Of a stretch of 64,000 nt of DNA, positions 47,480 to 59,325 are shown one piece after another. Each line of letters begins with the position of its first letter. Positions within the stretch are counted from its first letter, which is position 1. Under the pieces are notes generated by a model, which was not told the origin of the DNA, did no database searches, and saw only the letters and a list, made by a program, of their open reading frames with translations. The position numbers and the translations under genes are program-made. This DNA comes from Mangifera indica (taxonomy: Eukaryota > Streptophyta > Magnoliopsida > Sapindales > Anacardiaceae): the NCBI RefSeq assembly GCF_011075055.1, contig NW_025401183.1:41603-105602 (forward strand), written 5' to 3'.

Positions 47480-47961
47480 ATTGACCATCAAAATAATATA
47501 AAAAATGACGAGAGGGAGGTTTAGCTATCAACTCATTCCTGTTGCTGTCAGACGATAGGATAAGAGCATCACTTCACACATTCGTCTCTCTTTAAATTGA
47601 CGAAGAGACGAATATCTTTATTTGTCCGTCTTGTCTTTGTTTGTTTGTCAATATTTCTTCATTTGTTAATGATAAGAGAGAACCAATTAAGATTTAAAAA
47701 GAAAAGAAAAAGTCGTTGGAAATAGAGTAACGGACAAAGAGGGAAGACAAAATAACCTAGATGTAAGAGAAAATAATCACTTTTCTAAATTTGAAAAGTT
47801 TAAATAAAGTTGAAATTGTTAATTTTTAAAATAAAGAAAGAAAATATATAACAAAAAATTTCAATTGACATTTAATGATAGATATGTGTTTGAGTTTTTA
47901 ATTCCTTACTTCTATGAATTCGGGAATAAAATAAACCTTGGGTGGGAAAAGGATTTTGGCC
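47480..47961. mobile_element. eroded foldback MITE, right end only
   Basis: The right end at 47935-47961 (aaccttgggtgggaaaagg, then attttggcc) matches the family. The left end cannot be found and may have been lost where this copy abuts copy C. The interior has inverted gaagagacgaat and attcgtctctt blocks (47575-47610). Confidence 0.5.
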
Positions 47962-49743
47962 AATAATAAAGGGGTTTTGATGAGTCCTTTGTACATTCCC
48001 GTGCAGGCTCAAACGTTGAAAATGCCCCGTCCAAATTTCGGCGATCTTGTAAATTAGGTCCACACCGGCCGCACATGTAGCGAGCTACTGATTACGTACA
48101 AGGAATAAAACAATCTTAATTAAAGTGAAGCTTATCACGCGATAGTTGAATTTTATACACGTGCGTATTTTTTGTCTGAAATTTGAATTTGAGTTACATA
48201 CCTATAATTACTTTGCAGAAATTTTTAAAATAAGAAATAAATCTAAATGGAAAACTCAAATTAATTGAAATAAATAAATTATTTAAAAGGGAATATATTA
48301 TATATTAATCAGGGGTTAAAAAAGGGAGAGAAAATACAAAGGACTTTGAGTGACTTGGTGTAAAGCTTTCTTTTCATCTGTGGGCCGCAAAAGGAATATA
48401 GAAAGGGTAGAATTCTCTTTTTTTTTTTTTTGGAAAGTGCAGCCGGAGTTAGAAAAGAAAAAAAGAAAAGCGAGAGAGAGATACCGTAAGTAGCGTGACT
48501 GATCGGGGACGCTATTTTTGTGGCCGACAAAGAATTGAATCTCGTTGGGCCGAGAAAGTTCATTTGTAATTGGTATTTGTGTCGGAAAATATTTTATTAT
48601 TAAAATAAAAAATTATTATTATATTTAATAAAATTTGGTATATATAAATAATTATTATATTTAATTAAAAAATAATAATATATTATTTTTTTAATTTTTT
48701 TTAAATATAATAATTTTAAAATATTTTTTATGTTATTTATTATATTAATTGAAAATAAAATTTTTTTTAAAAATTAATAAATAAGGATATAGTTATAATA
48801 AAATCAATATTATTTTAATAATATTTTAATATCTAAGATGAAAATGATAATCAGATTATTTTTTATATTATTTAACACATCACCATTGATAATTGAATAT
48901 TATTGAAATATTTTATTACTTATAAACCAAACAAAATAATGCAAATAATAAAATATAGATTACCAGAATAACTTTTAATTCTCTTCAACCAAACGCCCCT
49001 TAATATATAATGAAGAATCTTAGTAATCCAAACATATTTTAGTTTGACGTCTGTGGCAAGTATAATGTGACTATCAAAATTTTTGAGTTGCCTTAGACTC
49101 ATCAAGGGAGTAATTTTAATTCTCCACCAATTTATGTATGATTGGTCTAATCCCCTCTTTAATGAGCTCCCACGAATACACTACACACACTCTGTGGTTA
49201 AAACACTTCTAACTACAAATATTACATCTACACACCTAATGACTATACACATTGACTTTCAAACATTGATCATTGGTAGCTATTTAAACCCCTGACACGA
49301 CTCCCAACTTAAACTCGTGTCAACAATGCTTTTCAAAATCCCAACAACAAAGAAAAATCGCTAAAAAGATAAATAAACATTTTAATCCACATAAGATATG
49401 ATAAATGTAGCCCATGTGAACTTATACAATTTATACGAATTACATGGTTGAGAATTTATTCCTTTGTCGACTCATTGTAGTTGTTCGTTTCGGGATGTCG
49501 ATAACTATTATGACTGTAAACAACCAAAAAGACTATGAAAAAGTTAGCAAAGACTCATATATTCATGTTTACATAAGCTAAATATGAAAACAAACAAATC
49601 AATTATTCCTACAAAGAAGATGCATACCTATATAATGCCTAAACCATTAAAATTTGGGTTTACATGTCTAGAATACCTTTAAAAAATATCCAGTTAAATC
49701 ATACTGAACTATTTCAACATAATTTTCAAGCATAGTTTAATAA

Positions 49744-49912
49744 ATAATATTACATGTATTCACTTTGAATATACAAATAAATATATATTTATATATCATT
49801 ATATGATTGGGTGTTATTTTATCTTTTAATTTAAAATTACTCAATCACATAATGACACATACTAAATGTATATTTATTTATGTACTTAAAGTATATATAC
49901 ACACCGTTATTA
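49744..49912. mobile_element. AT-rich foldback MITE-like repeat
   Basis: Left sequence atattacatgtattcacttt and the reverse complement of the right sequence agtatatatacacaccgtta are loosely inverted. The interior pair cattatatgattgggtgtta and actcaatcacataatgacac folds back well. It belongs to the same family as 41603-41766. Confidence 0.5.
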
Positions 49913-49915
49913 AAC

Positions 49916-49950
49916 AGATATATATATATATATATATATATAAATATAAG

Positions 49951-49985
<35 letters not shown>
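49916..49985. repeat. TA dinucleotide microsatellite
   Basis: About 70 bp of nearly uninterrupted TA, broken once by aaatataagt around 49942-49951. Likely length-variable between individuals. Confidence 0.9.
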
Positions 49986-49988
<3 letters not shown>

Positions 49989-50601
49989 TTTAAGTATCTT
50001 CTCTTGATATTTCAAGATCAAATTCTCGACTTACCTCTAATTGGTTGATTTCGAAAGTCTCAAACTTGCATGAGAAACAATTATGTCTTATCTTACTGGT
50101 TTGTCTACCTTTTTTTTCAATTGGTGGGTTCTCCCCTCAAACCCATAGCCGGTGTAAACTCATGCAAGGAAAATCTATTTAAGTATCTTGTGTCTCTGTT
50201 GAACCACAACTCATTATTCAATGTCTCAATGTCCACCTCTCTTATAATAACATTAATTATGACATAATTTTGTGGAGAATTCGATAGGTCTAATGTTTAG
50301 AAACCTACCAAAAAGACATCCAAATGACAAAGATAGGTGATAATCATTGTATAATATTAACCCCTTTGGAGTCCTCATATCACGTGACACTCTTGTCATT
50401 ATCTATATATAAAACACCATAAGAGAAAATATAGTTTAATAGTAAATCATAATTATTATAAAAAAACACAACTCACATTATATTTAACCAAAAATGATAT
50501 AAAAAAGAATTATATTTCAAATATAGACATTTTTTTATAACCACGGTCCACTGGTTAAACGTTGGAAACAGATAGACAATTGATTACAAACAGATAAAAA
50601 A

Positions 50602-50633
<32 letters not shown>

Positions 50634-52258
50634 AAACTAATTTCTTGTTTATGATTTTATAAGGATATAAATTATAGTTTGGGACTAATAAATTTAGTAC
50701 CCAACGTTATTAATATAACAATAAAGTTATTATAATTGAAATGAGTGTCAAATTAAATATCAATCACATGATATTATATAATTAATATCTATATTTAGAT
50801 ATGTCAAATGGATTGAGTCAACCCAAAGTACAAAATTTTAGCTCGACCCATTATTATAGCGGTTCATGTTGTGAGCCTAACATTTAGGCTTGTGGGTCAT
50901 TACTATACACAATATTATTTAAAAAATGAATAAATAAATAAAATAATAATTATACACAAATCGACTCAGCCCTATATACATAGCGTTAGGCCATGGGTCT
51001 TACGTATTTTGTGGGTTAGCCTAATCCAAAGGTCCACAACCATGTGGGCTTTAGACCCGCCGCATTAACGCCTCTATCTATATTAATACACATAGCATTA
51101 CTATTAATATAAATATACATTCTATGTGTAATAATTTTGACTTTTAGATTACAAGAATAGATGTAATAATGGATTTTGAGTCAAACCAAACTTAAAGAAC
51201 CAGTTTAATTTTAATTTAAATTTAGAATAGTTAGCTTAAGACAAAGGACTCATTTGACTTATAAAAAATAAATAGTAATTGAAAAAAAAATCATATGAGA
51301 AGAAAAGAATAGTCCGTGATATGAGTTTTCATTCAAATCAAGCTAAATTCGAAATAACTTTTTTTAAATTTAAATTCAACTCATTTGAGTGGAACAAGGA
51401 TCCAAACTCAAACGGATAAAGTAACATAGTTTTAAAAACCATATAAAACCAGTTAAATTATCATATGTTAATAAACTAATTTTGATTTGCTTAAAAATTG
51501 TTTTTGGCATTAGACTGATTTGCATATGATGGTTTTAACATTAGACCGGATAATAAATCGAGTTTGACTTGACCACTATAAAAAAAAAATTATATTTTTT
51601 AGATTAATTTTTGAAACTCAAACCTAAACTTCAACTATTAATTTTATGAATATATACAATTCAGATTACATATTTAATATTAAATTATACAAAATTATTT
51701 AAAATATTATTCTTAATAGTTATCCAATTCAATAATAGTCTGATTCAATCACCAATAAAACAGTCTCTTAAGTGGTTGGGTCAGACCATCCTTTTCACCG
51801 TATTGATGATTCATCCGCATCCGAAAACATTATAAGATAGAAATGCTAGAATACCACCGCATAGATATGCAATCAATTATATAAGATAATCACGACTTAG
51901 ATTAGCCGATGTAAGAAAAATCAATATGAATTTAGGGCAACAGGCTGAGATTGAGCCTGCGGTAAACACACAAGCTTCTGACAGATGGCAGATGGGGGTT
52001 CTGGTTTTGAGAGTGAAGTCTCATCAAGTTGTAACGTATGAAACTCAGTTCAGTTCTGAATTTTTTTGGTAAGTTACTCAGTTCTGATTTTATGACAAAT
52101 CTACAACCCCTTTTTTTTCACCACTTGATTTTAGACTTATAGCCATCAGTACGTTTCAAATCTCAACTCAACATTGTGCCTCAAATCTCACAAATCTTAC
52201 TGAAACAAGAAGACGAAGAAAAAGCAGAGGCTAGAAACCAGGAATTCAAGAAGCAAAA

Positions 52259-53489
52259 ATGTCAGATTACTTACCAGAAGAAGTCCTCATCGAAATCTTC
52301 CTCAGGCTTCCCGCGAAATGGTGATGAACTCTAGGTATGTTTGCAAATCATGGTACTCTATGCTCACTGAACCCACTTTCATTTCTAATTACAACAACTT
52401 TCACACCCATAACAAAACTAATGATCGGATAATGGTGAGGCACTATGAGAGGTCCCTTTTGAAAGACATAGTCAAACTTCACCGTGACGATGACGGCTCA
52501 TTCATCCCGGACGAAGAGCTAATTTTACCACTCGATGCCAGGCGTAGCCCTTATGCTATCATTGATTCATCTTTTGGCTTAGTGTGTTTGTATGGCTTCG
52601 TCTTTAGAACCCGCCGAAACATATAGTTATATGGAACCCTTCTCTTGGCTTTTCCAAGAGAATTTTAGTTAAGCCCTTTGATGAAGATCATTTTGAAGAA
52701 CCGATTTACGGATTCGGGTTTGACCCGAAGAGTAACGACCACAAGGTGGTGAGAATCTTGTACCATCAACAGCGCCGATATGTTGGTGAAGGCGTCGTCA
52801 AGAGTGTTGAAATTTATGCTTTGAATGTTGGCGAGTGGGTGGATATTTCTGGAAAAGCTGCACCTGGCTGTCTCATTAAGGATTCTCTGTCGAGGGCTTA
52901 TGTGGATGGGGCGGTTTATTGGGTTGCGCAAATGAATGTGGGAGTTATTTCCCGCAAACTGGTGTTGTCCTTGTTTGATTTGAGCGATGAGACGTTTAAG
53001 ACATTGGAAATGCCGGATGAGCTTAAGTGGAAAACGAAATTGGTTGAACAGAAGTTCCAAAACGAGCAGTTAAAAGTAGTTGCTATGAACAAGTCACTCA
53101 GTTTGGTGCACTTTTTTATACAGTGGACGAAAAGTCCTTCTTTTGATGGGTGTAACATTTGGATGCTCGTTGAAAATGGTGGCGCAAGAGGGTACTGGAC
53201 GATAAAGTATAGAGTTGATCTCCGATTAGGGATCGCCAACGTTTTAGGGCTGAGGAAAAATGGAGAAGTTGTGCTAGTGGCAAGGCACACATATGAGCTG
53301 ATTTGCTTTCCTATTGGCAGTAGAAAAATCAGATACTTGGATATGATTGGCGATTGGAGTACTTTCTACATGAACACTTACATTGAGAGTCTGCGTTTAT
53401 ATGAGAGAGGAAATCATGAGTTTATCAACAATTTTGATTCTTCCGCAGTGCCAGCAACCGGGAATGGCGATGAACTCACGGAGGCTTGA
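52259..53489 (+). pseudogene. F-box/F-box-associated-domain gene with two frameshifts
   Basis: The start at 52259 reads MSDYLPEEVLIEIFLRLPAK, the beginning of an F-box. The frame then shifts by one base at about 52316 (a single base appears lost in aaatggtg), and continues as SRYVCKSWYSMLTEPTFI. A second shift of the same sign lies near 52617-52620, after FRTRRN, before HIVIWNPSLGFSKR. From there an open frame runs to 53489 and covers the F-box-associated beta-propeller-like domain (GFGFDPKSNDHKVVRI, then a long C-terminal part). F-box genes of this class are usually single-exon substrate receptors of SCF ubiquitin ligases. As given, no full protein could be made, so it is a pseudogene unless both shifts are assembly errors. 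The long clean remainder favours a recent loss or errors. Confidence 0.8.
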
Positions 53490-54429
53490 ACTTACTGTCT
53501 TTCTTCAGCCATGTGTGTGCTATTGGGAATAATAAGTAGCAATATTTTTAGCTAGATTGTCGTCAGTTGTGTGTCATTTAATGTGTTTTAATGTAACAAT
53601 TCTTGTGTCCTCTCTATAGGGTCAAAACTTTTCCCCATTGAACAAGGTCAAGATATAATAATAATCTGTGAAGTTTTTATGTTTTTAGTCAGTGTGAATT
53701 GTCTCTAAATGTATACTCCTGGGGGAGGACGTAATTTTGTGTTGAGCTTAATTCACTTAAATGAGAAATTTTTATCCCAATATTTGGTTTTAAAAAAAAA
53801 AAAAAGACCGGTAGGATTTAGGATTTAAGATTTAAAATTCCACTGTTATATTTTTTTAAAGGAATTTACATTCTCATAGTTATGAAAATTTAATTACACT
53901 TTAAACTTATTGACGTAGATGCAAAAATAATTATTATTGATGATACGGTTTTTCGTCATTAACTTATATATATAATTTAGAGTTTTATATAAAATATGTT
54001 ATGGTAATAGCAATTAGAGCCTAAGAAAACTCGGTGCACAATTTTTTTTTCTGTTTCGTAATATTAGAATTTTTATTTAAATTACACTGTAATACTATAA
54101 ATTATATAACATTTCATCAATAAAATTGATTCAATATATAACCCAATTCATAATAATTCGTCCTAAATGAACATATGATTTATATAATAGCTGGAAATAC
54201 TTTTATAAATTAAATTTCGCTGAAAAAGAAATATATATTTATGCCACTATTACAAAAAAAGAAAATATACCAGTGACTGTAAATTGGAATTACAACCTAA
54301 ATTTACCAATTCCCAGCCACCAAATGCTCAAAAATTGCCATTCCGAAGGCAGTTTAATTTCTATAATCATACATATATTCTATTAGTAACCCATCTTTCA
54401 GAAAACAGAAAGCAAAATGGATGCATACA
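53490..54429. other. intergenic spacer, no gene seen
   Basis: AT-rich, without recognisable coding similarity. A run of about 14 A is at 53792-53805. Confidence 0.5.
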
Positions 54430-55115
54430 TGTTGGCTATTTTACCACCACAGGCCTTGATTTTGGTCTTTGGCTACCAACACTTTTATTCTTGTTCATCT
54501 TTTGTTTCTATACACGCAGCTTTTGCTCTGATTTTTCGTGGGGATTCACTTACTCAAACTTTATTGGTTTTATAATCACACCAGATTTCTTCTTCACCTG
54601 CAAGACTGTATTGGAGGAGACAAATGAGACATGTTATATGAGGAAAACAACCAATTGTCAACCAAGCTTCTGCAAAACTGTGTTTATACTGCGTTTTTTC
54701 GGTTGCATAACAAATAATACAATAAAAATCACCGGCCTTTTTATCCAACTTCTCACAGATAATGACATGTTTGAGGCGCGCATCCTTTCTCTTTTTAAAA
54801 GCTTCTTCCCTCTTCTTCTTTGCATATTTTCATGTTCTTCTACCATCCAAGAAGGTAGGTAAGCCTTTCTTTTGCTGCACATTTGTCCACTGTCCCCAAC
54901 CCGGTAGTAGATGAGGCTTTTCAGGTACAGGATTCTCTTCATTCAGGACCTTGTCTTTATCTTCTCAAAATCAGTCAACCTCTACATCATCCCCCGCAAA
55001 AGCAAGACGAATAAGTTCTTGAGATGGAAGCTCATATGAGGTTTTTGGTTCGCGTGGAAAATGATGGTGCCAGACTTGGTCCAGCATGGGCCACTGCCGT
55101 GCAGGCTCAGAGTGG
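54430..55115 (-). pseudogene. UTP14 (U3 snoRNP small-subunit processome) pseudogene fragment
   Basis: Minus-strand translations in several frames carry C-terminal UTP14 signatures in the correct order: SQELIRLAFAGDDVE, NEENPVPEKPHLLPGWGQW, TNVQQKKGLP, KRKDARLKHVIICEKLDKKA and KKSGVIIKPIKFE. Stops and shifts separate them (for example after AGDDVEVD and after KKGLP). Before the last block lies non-coding sequence ending in a cag acceptor, so introns are still present and this is not a processed retrocopy. UTP14 is a nucleolar protein needed for 18S rRNA processing. The opposite-strand frame at 54284-54862 is a shadow of this remnant. Exact ends are approximate. Confidence 0.8.
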
Positions 55116-56036
55116 AAGAATGACAGAATATACTAGAATTATTATTTTATTGTCCGATAATTCACTTTTATACAATACTGCCAATGAATAAGGCCGATTA
55201 GCAGTACTATATCAGGCTCCAGCTCATGCTCTTTTGAAAGTTGGCCTCAGCTAAACGTAGCCCAAAAGCACATGAAAGTGAAATCTTAATGTATGTTACA
55301 AAAACGGAGGTAGTCAGGCAGATAACACTCCATTATAATTCTATTTCTAATCTTACAATTAGTATTAATCTAAATACTATGTTTTATTGCCCGCAGGATT
55401 AGATATATAATTAGATTTTCAAATAATATATTATCATATAATAATTTTAATTTAAAATTACACATATAATAACATATTATCTGTGTAAGTACTAAAACTT
55501 TATGACAGAATAATTTTTGCAAGTTTGCCAATGGGTTTCTAAGTTTCTTACTTAATCCAACATAATTTGACACCATAATCATAATTATGCCATTACTATC
55601 TTCTAAACTTGTATCGTTGTTGAAGAAAATTACAACCTCCAAAACCAAAACCAAAAAGTATTAATAAAAGGCAACCAGCCCACTTCTTAAAAATTGCATT
55701 GGTAATTGTCTCAAGTGCAGGAGATTTTCAATGCTACAGCAAAAGTCAGCCTTCCCATTCCTCAAAACCCCGCATCTATACACAATACACACATTCCCCA
55801 AAACACCCAAAACGACATCGCCTTCCACTTCTTATTAACATTATCACTTTCACATCTATTCTTTTTAACACTTGAACAAAGTGTGAACTTTCTTAACTTC
55901 CTTTTCTGTCACTTCGTCTACATACATTTAACTTTTCTTCGCATGGGTTGTCAAGTCTGTTCAAGACAAAAACAAACACCATGTGTAGTAATAGTAAAGT
56001 TAAAACGTTGTATATTTTCTTTCACATCCATTCGAA
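55116..56036. other. spacer between the UTP14 remnant and the bHLH gene
   Basis: No gene was recognised; the part nearest 56036 should include the 3' untranslated region of the bHLH gene. The plus-strand frame at 55706-56266 overlaps the last bHLH exon in antisense and has no recognisable domain, so I do not call it. Confidence 0.5.
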
Positions 56037-57452
56037 TCAGTGCTGCTTTGATGATGAACCATAGTTTCCCATGGCAGGTGACCAGAAATCTGCTCCGTTG
56101 CTGTTTGCCGCGTGTACGGTGGATGCCACTGGTACCAGGCATAGCCCCCTGCTTTTCAGGTCCGTCCTCAATTCTTCATCTCCTCCGTTTTGTCCGCCGT
56201 CCTATATACATATATATATACACATCAATTGAGAGAGTCAAAGACAGTAGGAAAAGTGGGAACTAAAAACATTTCTACACAGTTGACTGTTGACCCATAA
56301 AGTCACTATTGCCACCGTCAAATTTTCAATCTATTGGATCAAAAGAGGGACCCATTATGGCCCTGCTTTCACATATGCAGGTGAAATTATACGTGGAACC
56401 TTAGCCGTCCACTACAAATTGAAACTTGAAATAGGCAATTTGGCATGACCTGGTAGAGATGCTACTGTTGATGCATGTGGACCATTATGCATAAAATGGA
56501 AGCAGTAAAAAACAAAAAAGAAAAGATGTTTCGCGTTTCTGGGAAAATCTTCATCCGATCATCGGTGGTTGGTACTTACAGGTAGGTGGTGCTGCAGGTA
56601 CGGCGAGCAAAGAACCTGAACCTGATCGTGCAGGAATCTGATATAACCCATCGCTTCATGCAGCACTGACGCTGTATCCGTCTGCATGTAATACCATTTC
56701 AAACAACATTGAATCGATCAAATTTGTTCCATGCAATTAAATAGAAAGAAATTCTACCTTGCCGAAAGGTGAAACAAGCTGCTGCAATGCTGCGATTCGT
56801 TCTCCTAGCTTCTCTTTCCTCACCTGTTATTCCAAAAGAAATTCAAAACTGAGTACATAGGATATATATTTGTGTATTTATGAGACATATTTAAGAATTA
56901 AGACCTTTGCATGGCCACTAGATGAAGGGGAGTTTTCTGCTTTTGTCTTTTTACTGGTTTTCTGAGTGATCGCTGGTGTTCCGGTTATGGTGCTTGAGCA
57001 TTGAACTGCTTCTTTGCCAGACCCATTTCGTTTTCTCTGAGAAAATAACAAAAATGAACTATAAAATAATCCAAAATGTAAACTTTATGAAGCTACACCT
57101 TCCAGACACCTACATTAGATTTGGAATATTTAGTGTTGGCACTGCTGTTATTCCCGGAAGAAGCAGAAGAAGAATCATTACAAGTGACATCAGATTTTTG
57201 AGGAGTGGTTCTAGTAATACTCTCACCACCATACAACATGATTTCACCCTTTTCATTATCTCCATAGTTACCAAAACAAAGCATTTTAGGAGGCTTTTCA
57301 TGAGAAGAAAAAGGCAAGGAAGACGAAAAACAAGAATAGTTAGTAAAAGTGTGTTCCATATCGAGACCCAAAACGACATCATCCGAGAATAACAACTGAG
57401 AGAAACTGGTAGTGGTGCCTTGGTCCCTGTCAAATCCGCCATTATCGGCCAT
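56037..57452 (-). CDS. bHLH113: atypical bHLH transcription factor, bHLH113-like (five exons)
   Basis: Exons on the minus strand are 57452-57099, 57036-56905, 56823-56758, 56681-56580 and 56201-56037, all GT/AG and in phase 0, giving about 272 residues (Arabidopsis bHLH113 is of similar size). An N-terminal [16 protein letters not shown] motif and a Ser/Asn-rich linker precede the HLH region, [20 protein letters not shown] (163 onward) and [20 protein letters not shown], followed by [10 protein letters not shown] and the subgroup's C-terminal block [11 protein letters not shown] with NGADFW. The His-Glu-Arg residues of canonical E-box binders are not evident, so DNA binding is probably atypical. 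Exon 1 has two possible in-phase donors: 57099 (…GVWK) or 57114 (…KSN), differing by five residues. The predicted role is nuclear transcriptional regulation. Confidence 0.88.
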
Positions 57453-58563
57453 TACAGAACAAACCCAGATGCAGAAAAGCTAAGCGGAGTCAGGGTTTGT
57501 TAGGTTTTAATTAAGAAATAGAGTGTGACCGTGGGGAGAGAGAAATGAGAGGCGTTGTGTACAGAGAGTACATGTGTGTTGTTATGACTTAAGAGCAGCA
57601 GCCGTTACAATAGAGGAAGTGTTACGGTTTTCTCTAGGTTTAGGCTTTGGGTTTCGGCTTATTTCAGTCAAACCCACCTAGCCCGAGAAAACCGTGGTTT
57701 CGCTCTCCAAAGCATTGTTGCTTCCTTATAACCGGTTTTTGGCCCTCAGTTCAGTTACCCACCGCCGATTCACTCACCTTTTTTTTTTTTTTTTTTTAAA
57801 GTCATATTTTTTTAAATTAAATCAATATATTAAATATATCAAATTTTAAGTATAATAATTAGCCTCCTGATTATTATACTTAAGTGAGATTTTTAAAAAA
57901 ATTAAATTAATTATATTGAATAGATTAAATTTTTAATATAATAATTAATTTTATAATTATTATATCAAATATATTAAATATTTAATTTTAAAATATTATT
58001 AAATGATTCAAACTTATTTTTTTATACAAAAAATAAATTTTCATTACTCCCCAAACAATTTCTTAAGGACATTTTATGGGGCTTTTATAAGTCTTGGGTT
58101 GGGGCAATTTATATTTTCTGTAAACTTAATACTTTTATTCATTTATAGGAACCTTTATTATTACCACGTTAAAATATAGATATATCCAATCAAAAGTATA
58201 AATTGTATCAGTGAGTTAAAAATTAAATTTCTTAAATGTTAATTATATTTTTCAGAACTATTAAAAAGAAAATTGCAGAAAAGGCTATTAAATTTTCTCC
58301 AGTTTCACACAGCGGAGTGACTGCGTGTTCAGGTCGGAACCACTACTCACGTGCGTGAGACAAGTCTAAGTGGAGGAGGCTTCGGTGATTTCGGAGATGT
58401 AGGTTGCTAGGAATTGTTTGTGCACGTGTATGACTGTTACCAGGAAAATCATACAGGATGTGAACGAGCTCTGAGGCCCTGATGATGACGTATACATAGT
58501 GCCCGAATGACCATTTCCATCGAACTTCGCTAAGGATAATAGCTAGGTAAAAGATTTAATTTC
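57453..58563. other. bHLH promoter region and AT-rich spacer
   Basis: The first 300 bp upstream of the bHLH start are comparatively GC-balanced and should contain its promoter and leader. A run of 19 T lies at about 57779-57797, and the rest is AT-rich. No gene was seen. Confidence 0.5.
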
Positions 58564-59325
58564 GGCCAAATGACTATTTCCCACCCAAGGTTTGATGTTT
58601 TCTCAAAAGTCCTCCTTTTAACTATGGAAACACCAAATACCCACCTATGACCGATTAGATTTAACCAAACCCTAACGGTGGTAGGGGTAAAATCGTTATT
58701 TTTGCTATAATATTAAAAATAAACTAAAATAGAATCTAATTTTGCCCTCCTAAACTTTAAAAACTAAAATTTTCCCCCAGCCTAAGTTTTAAAAAATGGC
58801 AGTTTCACCCTAGGGTTTGGTTTTGAAATCTCCGACGACCATTCCGGCTCCATTGTCGACGGCCTCTCCCTCTCGAAGCAGCCTCTCCTTCCGACGAATG
58901 CTTTCCTCCTATTTGGAGGCTCGATCGGCGTCGAAAACGCCTTGGGAGACGAAGAACTTCGTCTGGGGAGACCAAGTTTTTCGTCTCCCAAGGCGTTTTC
59001 GACTTCGATCGAGCCTCCAAATGGGAGGAAAGCATTCGCCGGAAGGAGAGGCTGCTTCGGGAGGGAGAGGCCTTCGACAATGGAGTCAGAATGGTCGTCG
59101 GAGATTTCAAAACCAAACCCTTGGGTGAAACTGTCATTTTTTAAAACTTAGGCTAAGGGAAAATTTTTAGTTTTTAAAGTTTAGGGGGGCAAAAAGAGAT
59201 AAAATTTTTAGGCGTTAGGGTTTAGTTAAATCTAACCGGCCATGGGTGAGTATTTGATTTTCCATAGTTAAAGGAGAGACTTTTGAGAAAACATCAAACC
59301 TTGGGTGGGAAATAGTCATTTGGCC
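58564..59325. mobile_element. Mutator-like foldback MITE, copy D (intact)
   Basis: The 762-bp element starts ggccaaatgactatttccca and ends tgggaaatagtcatttggcc. The 9-bp sequence tttaatttc lies directly before (58555-58563) and directly after it (59326-59334). It is a close relative of copy A: both share the GC-rich inner block with the words cctagggtttggttttgaaa and gacgaagaacttcgtc, and the same mirrored frames on both strands. Unlike copy A, its arms have diverged by several substitutions around the centre (58960-58985). It carries no transposase. Confidence 0.9.

Larger units (their letters stand above)
47962..52258. other. 4.3-kb intergenic spacer, no gene recognised
   Basis: The stretch is AT-rich with scattered repeats: an AT-rich foldback at 49744-49912, the TA array at 49916-49985, a second TA array near 50603-50632, and GC-richer words at 50810-51080 (ggttcatgttgtgagcc, gtgggctttagacccgcc) that resemble old MITE ends. 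Short frames at 48.3-48.6 and 49.1 kb have no recognisable similarity. Confidence 0.5.

Noticed and set aside
54284..54862. 192-codon plus-strand frame.
   Set aside because: It is the antisense of the UTP14 remnant, which has recognisable motifs in the correct order on the minus strand.
55706..56266. 186-codon plus-strand frame.
   Set aside because: It overlaps the last exon of the bHLH gene in antisense and has no recognisable domain; the minus-strand exon has good splice sites and conserved family residues.
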